Origin: Chloroflexota bacterium
GTDB taxonomy: Bacteria > Chloroflexota > UBA5177 > JANWHV01
Direction: 5' to 3'
NCBI GenBank assembly: GCA_025450375.1
Contig: JANWHO010000234.1
Span: forward strand, 1-8,647
Length of the DNA: 8,647 nucleotides
Below are positions 5,826 through 8,647 of the stretch, piece by piece (within the stretch, counting starts at the first letter, position 1; the number at the start of each line of letters is the position of its first letter). The translations under genes and the position numbers were made by a program. The notes under the pieces are model-generated. The model was given only the letters and a program-made list of their open reading frames with translations. It did no database searches and had not been told where the DNA came from.

Positions 5826-8318
5826 CTATTCGAGGACCTTCCTGATCACCAGGGCGGTATTCCCCGCCGCGTCCTGGGCCGCGACGCTCAGGCGCACGGC
5901 ATAGGCGGCGGGCATGGTGATGCTCCGGCTAAAGGAGCCGTTGGCGGTCACGGCGAGACTATAGGACGAGGCACCACTATTTCCCGATGCCAGCACTACG
6001 ATCCGTGAGCCGGGCGCCGCCCTACCCGCGATCGTCAAGGTTCGCGCCCCATGTCCGGTAAGATCGGCGCTAGGGGAGGTGACAATCAGACGGGCCTGTC
6101 CCACCGAATGGGTCACGTACCTGGCGCGCGTAATCGCCGGCTGATCGAGGAGGGCACCGGACTGGAGGTCGGCCAGCAGGCGAACGTATTGAGCCATGGC
6201 CCAGTTGAGGGGAGTTGCCGAGCCGTCGGCCTGCCCAGGGGTCATGCCGATGGACGCGGCGCTTGGCGGCTCTCCCGGTGCTGAGACTGGTACGGGCGGA
6301 TGCTCCCAGATCTGCTCGGGGATCAAGCCGGTTGGCGAGGCGAAGCGGCGCATCGTGTCCAGGTACGCGAGGGCCCGAGCCGTGTGCCCACGGCTCAACT
6401 CGTACTCACCGCGCTCTCCGTCGAGGACCGGCCAGGGATGGCCCATACCCTGCCCCACCGCCTGATTCCAGGGCGCTCCATTGAGCGCGTCGCCATAGGT
6501 GTCGTGGTTATAACGGTACCAGGCTGGGCCGTGCACCGTGTTGACCCTTATGGCCGCGTCGATCACGGACAGGGAGTTGATCACGTCCGGATCGGATGGC
6601 GAGAGCATCCCCAGGCGGACCAGTTCCAGGAAGCCGGCATCGACCACCGACCGCTCGTCGAGGGTCGGACCGCCCGCGATGGCCAGGCTGTCCCCATCAT
6701 TGGCATTCTGGTTGTCGTCGATACGGATGAAATAGGGGTGGCGGGCGAGCGGGCCGGTTGAGGTCACGGTCCAGCTCTTCACCCGCCGCTGCCAGTCGTC
6801 GGCCACCGCCCGGTAGACCAGGGCCCGCGAGGGGTCGCCGTTCTTCTGGGCCATGGCGGCCGCGGCCAGCAATCCAGCGATCTCCGCCGCGATAGTGGAT
6901 GGCGAATAGCCCCCGTCTTCTTCCCACCGCTCCTGGTTGGTGATTGGCCCATGGCGGACCAGGTAATCGGCCAGCAAGTGGAGATGAGCCCCGTAGGCCG
7001 CGGGATCGTTCACCCCAAGGCTCCAGGCCAGGATCAGTGGATAGGCGATCTCGTCCATCTGGAGGCCGCCATCCACCGGAGTCCCGTCCACCAGGCTATT
7101 CTGGGGCATGCTGCCGTCCTGGCCCTCGAGGGTTCCCAGCATGTAGCGGACGATCTCGCGGGCGGTGGCGAGATCACCGGCGGCGATCAAGCCGGTGGCC
7201 ATCTCGTAGAGATCGCGGGCCCAGACCCGGTGATACCCCTGCCCGTTAGTCTGATCCGCCGGAATCGATTGCCCCCAGGGCGTACTGAGCGAGGCCACGA
7301 GGGCGCCGGGAAAACGCTTATCCTCGGACGCTTTGAGGGCCAGGATAGCGTCGAAATACTGATCGCGCTCTCCGGCCGTGAAGCGGGCGTCCGGTTGGGT
7401 CAGGCCGGCGGCATAGCGGTGCCAGGCAGCCGTGAACGCGGAAGCAGTGTGGGAGAATGGGGTTGCCAGGCTCAAGGTCGCGGTGTGGAGAGCGGCGGCT
7501 TCGGAGGGACCGAAGCCCAGGCCCAGGTCGGCGGTTCCGTCCTGCCGCAGTGGTGCGAACGCTCCCTGCACGATATTCCCCGGTCCCGCCCCAGCGTACC
7601 GTGTACCGGGCGCGAAATGGGTCTGAAACCCGGTAAGTGGGTCGCTGGCCGTCCCGATGTACCCGGTGGTTCCCTCGGTGAGCGGCGGCGTGGCGATCAG
7701 CGCCGAGGCGACCGGCCCATAATGTCCCTGGTTGTCGTGGGCCAGAAGAGCCGGACCGGCGGCCCGTCCCGTGTCGTTGGTGCCATTCCCGTTCAGGGCC
7801 GCGTCGTAGCGCACGGAGACGGCGAGCGGCGCGTGCCCAGCGGGCTGAGTAAGGTGTAGGTGAATCAGGACCGTGGGACGAAGTGGATCGGACAGATACG
7901 TGGCTACCAGCCGGTAGGCGCGGCGCTGACCATCGCAGATGATCACGTACTGCTCCGAGCGGGGGTCGGGGTGCGTGGTGACGCAGGCGGAATCGACCGC
8001 TTGCCGGTCGGCGAAGGTGTGCCGATCGGTGACGATAAAGGAGAGCGAGGTGACGTCCGGCGTGTCCGTGGTGGGATAAAACACCTCGGTCAACTCACCG
8101 CCCGCCAGCGTATACCATACGTTCGACGCCGACCCGTAGGCGGAGCCCACCCCGTCCTTCCGTCCGAGTCCCCAGTAGGCCGTCGCACCGGGACCACCAG
8201 GAGCGACGCTCGGTCGCGCCGCGTCCGCCGACGCCCGCATGGGCGTCGCGACACCCAGGCAGAGGATCACGAGCGCGATACGGGTGGCACGCCGATGGAG
8301 CGCCATGCGCGTCCGCAT
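5826..8318 (-). CDS. Secreted GH15 glucoamylase/glucodextranase-like enzyme
   Basis: An 830-residue protein releasing glucose from the non-reducing ends of alpha-glucans outside the cell. The signal peptide is residues 1-31 (Arg-rich start, IALVILCLGVA core, RASA cleavage site). Residues about 36-300 match the bacterial glucodextranase N-terminal beta-sandwich (PGGPGATAYWGLGRKDGVG, VWYTLAGGELTEVFYP). The (alpha/alpha)6 barrel spans about 310-720 with WARD (366-369), the general acid Glu466 in RWEEDGGYSPST, HPWPVLDGERGEYEL (627-641) and the general base Glu668 in PEQIWE; both catalytic acids are intact. Residues about 741-830 form a bacterial Ig-like domain similar to glucodextranase domain B, perhaps for surface or glucan binding. 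Alpha-1,4 versus alpha-1,6 preference cannot be decided. The frame opens at GTG 8330, overlapping the permease stop, but AAGGGG (8335-8330) abuts that GTG and lies 11 nt from ATG 8318, so 8318 is favoured. Confidence 0.93.
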   Translation of the reverse strand: MRTRMALHRRATRIALVILCLGVATPMRASADAARPSVAPGGPGATAYWGLGRKDGVGSAYGSASNVWYTLAGGELTEVFYPTTDTPDVTSLSFIVTDRHTFADRQAVDSACVTTHPDPRSEQYVIICDGQRRAYRLVATYLSDPLRPTVLIHLHLTQPAGHAPLAVSVRYDAALNGNGTNDTGRAAGPALLAHDNQGHYGPVASALIATPPLTEGTTGYIGTASDPLTGFQTHFAPGTRYAGAGPGNIVQGAFAPLRQDGTADLGLGFGPSEAAALHTATLSLATPFSHTASAFTAAWHRYAAGLTQPDARFTAGERDQYFDAILALKASEDKRFPGALVASLSTPWGQSIPADQTNGQGYHRVWARDLYEMATGLIAAGDLATAREIVRYMLGTLEGQDGSMPQNSLVDGTPVDGGLQMDEIAYPLILAWSLGVNDPAAYGAHLHLLADYLVRHGPITNQERWEEDGGYSPSTIAAEIAGLLAAAAMAQKNGDPSRALVYRAVADDWQRRVKSWTVTSTGPLARHPYFIRIDDNQNANDGDSLAIAGGPTLDERSVVDAGFLELVRLGMLSPSDPDVINSLSVIDAAIRVNTVHGPAWYRYNHDTYGDALNGAPWNQAVGQGMGHPWPVLDGERGEYELSRGHTARALAYLDTMRRFASPTGLIPEQIWEHPPVPVSAPGEPPSAASIGMTPGQADGSATPLNWAMAQYVRLLADLQSGALLDQPAITRARYVTHSVGQARLIVTSPSADLTGHGARTLTIAGRAAPGSRIVVLASGNSGASSYSLAVTANGSFSRSITMPAAYAVRLSVAAQDAAGNTALVIRKVLE

Positions 8319-8326
8319 GGCGCCGA

Positions 8327-8647
8327 TCACCCCTTCACCGAGCCGGAGGCCAGTCCGGAGACCAGGAATCGCTGGCAGGCAAAGAACACGATCAGGATTG
8401 GCAACCCGGCGAGCATGGCGCCGGCCGAGAACACCGACCAGTTGGTGTTATATTGCCCGGCGACCTCATGTTGCAGGCCGACCATCATCGTGTAGTTATC
8501 GGTCGATTGCAACAGCAGATTCGAGAACAGGAACTCGCCATACATCGCGACGAAGCTGAAGAAGAAGATGGTAAAGAGAATGGGCCGGATCAGCGGGAGG
8601 ATTACCAGGGAGAAGATCTGAAACGAATTGGCTCCGTCGACGCGGGC
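8327..8647 (-). CDS. Carbohydrate ABC transporter permease, MalG-type, C-terminal part (5' end outside window)
   Basis: The frame stays open to the right edge, so the 106 visible residues are the C-terminal part of a larger permease (family about 270-300). The first residues, ARVDGANSFQIF then LVILPLIRPIL, match the EAA loop that docks the ATPase subunit in binding-protein-dependent sugar importers. Two membrane segments follow, around the IRPILFTIFFFSFVAMYGEFL stretch and AGAMLAGLPILIVFFACQRFLV. The end, FLVSGLASGSVKG, is the characteristic MalG-family C-terminus. The protein works in the inner membrane with a second permease, a solute-binding protein and an ATPase, presumably encoded upstream, beyond the right edge. 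Its TGA overlaps the possible GTG start of the GH15 gene, implying a shared transcript and import of maltooligosaccharide-like sugars (inference from context). Confidence 0.92.
   Translation of the reverse strand, partial: ARVDGANSFQIFSLVILPLIRPILFTIFFFSFVAMYGEFLFSNLLLQSTDNYTMMVGLQHEVAGQYNTNWSVFSAGAMLAGLPILIVFFACQRFLVSGLASGSVKG

Noticed and set aside
5819..5855. Possible terminator between the convergent membrane protein and GH15 genes
   Set aside because: Only a 6-bp GCCCTG/CAGGGC pairing with a 24-nt loop inside the GH15 coding end; too weak to call.
6951..7859. Plus-strand open frame of 302 codons opposite the GH15 gene
   Set aside because: It is fully antisense to a well-supported catalytic domain, with a shadow-like Gly/Arg/Val composition and no ribosome site or recognisable motif.

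Overview
The window is high-GC bacterial DNA with tightly packed genes, Shine-Dalgarno leaders and an ordinary chromosomal layout. There is no phage, IS, CRISPR, tRNA or rRNA signal. The mix of a P1/S58 aminopeptidase, a MalG-type sugar permease followed by a secreted GH15 enzyme, and secreted PQQ-propeller and DsrE-like proteins suggests a Chloroflexota/Thermomicrobia-like or other high-GC terrabacterial lineage. That placement is inference; no phylogenetic marker is present.

Layout. (1) 1-1803, plus strand: the 3' end of a GT2-type glycosyltransferase, then a complete P1-family (DmpA/BapA-type) self-processing aminopeptidase, probably co-transcribed. (2) 1811-1846: a strong hairpin that can end transcripts from both converging sides. 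(3) 1857-2600, minus strand: an ArsR-family regulator followed by thioredoxin (arsR-trxA), preceded by a short AT-rich promoter region. (4) 2662-2715: a perfect 25-bp-stem hairpin downstream of the next minus-strand operon. (5) 2729-4882, minus strand: a secreted seven-blade PQQ-type beta-propeller protein and a secreted DsrE-like protein, 18 nt apart. Ahead of them is a promoter with two 7-nt direct repeats at 11-bp period placed 10 nt from a good -10 box, the geometry of PhoB/OmpR-family activated promoters. (6) 5129-5818, plus strand: a multi-pass membrane protein of an uncharacterised family with a channel-like C-terminal motif, divergent from (5). (7) 5826-8647, minus strand: the 3' end of a MalG-type ABC sugar permease, overlapping by 4 nt a potential GTG start of a secreted glucoamylase/glucodextranase-like GH15 enzyme.

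How the genes fit together. Block 7 reads as alpha-glucan use: the secreted GH15 enzyme releases sugars outside the cell and the ABC transporter imports sugars or oligosaccharides. Blocks 3 and 5 place a thiol-reducing protein, a cysteine-bearing ArsR regulator, a DsrE-fold protein with one cysteine and an extracytoplasmic beta-propeller side by side. This could be an extracytoplasmic sulfur/redox function, but the two blocks are separate transcription units and the link is conjectural. The least described material is the propeller/DsrE pair with its promoter, the 25-bp hairpin, and the membrane protein at 5129-5818.
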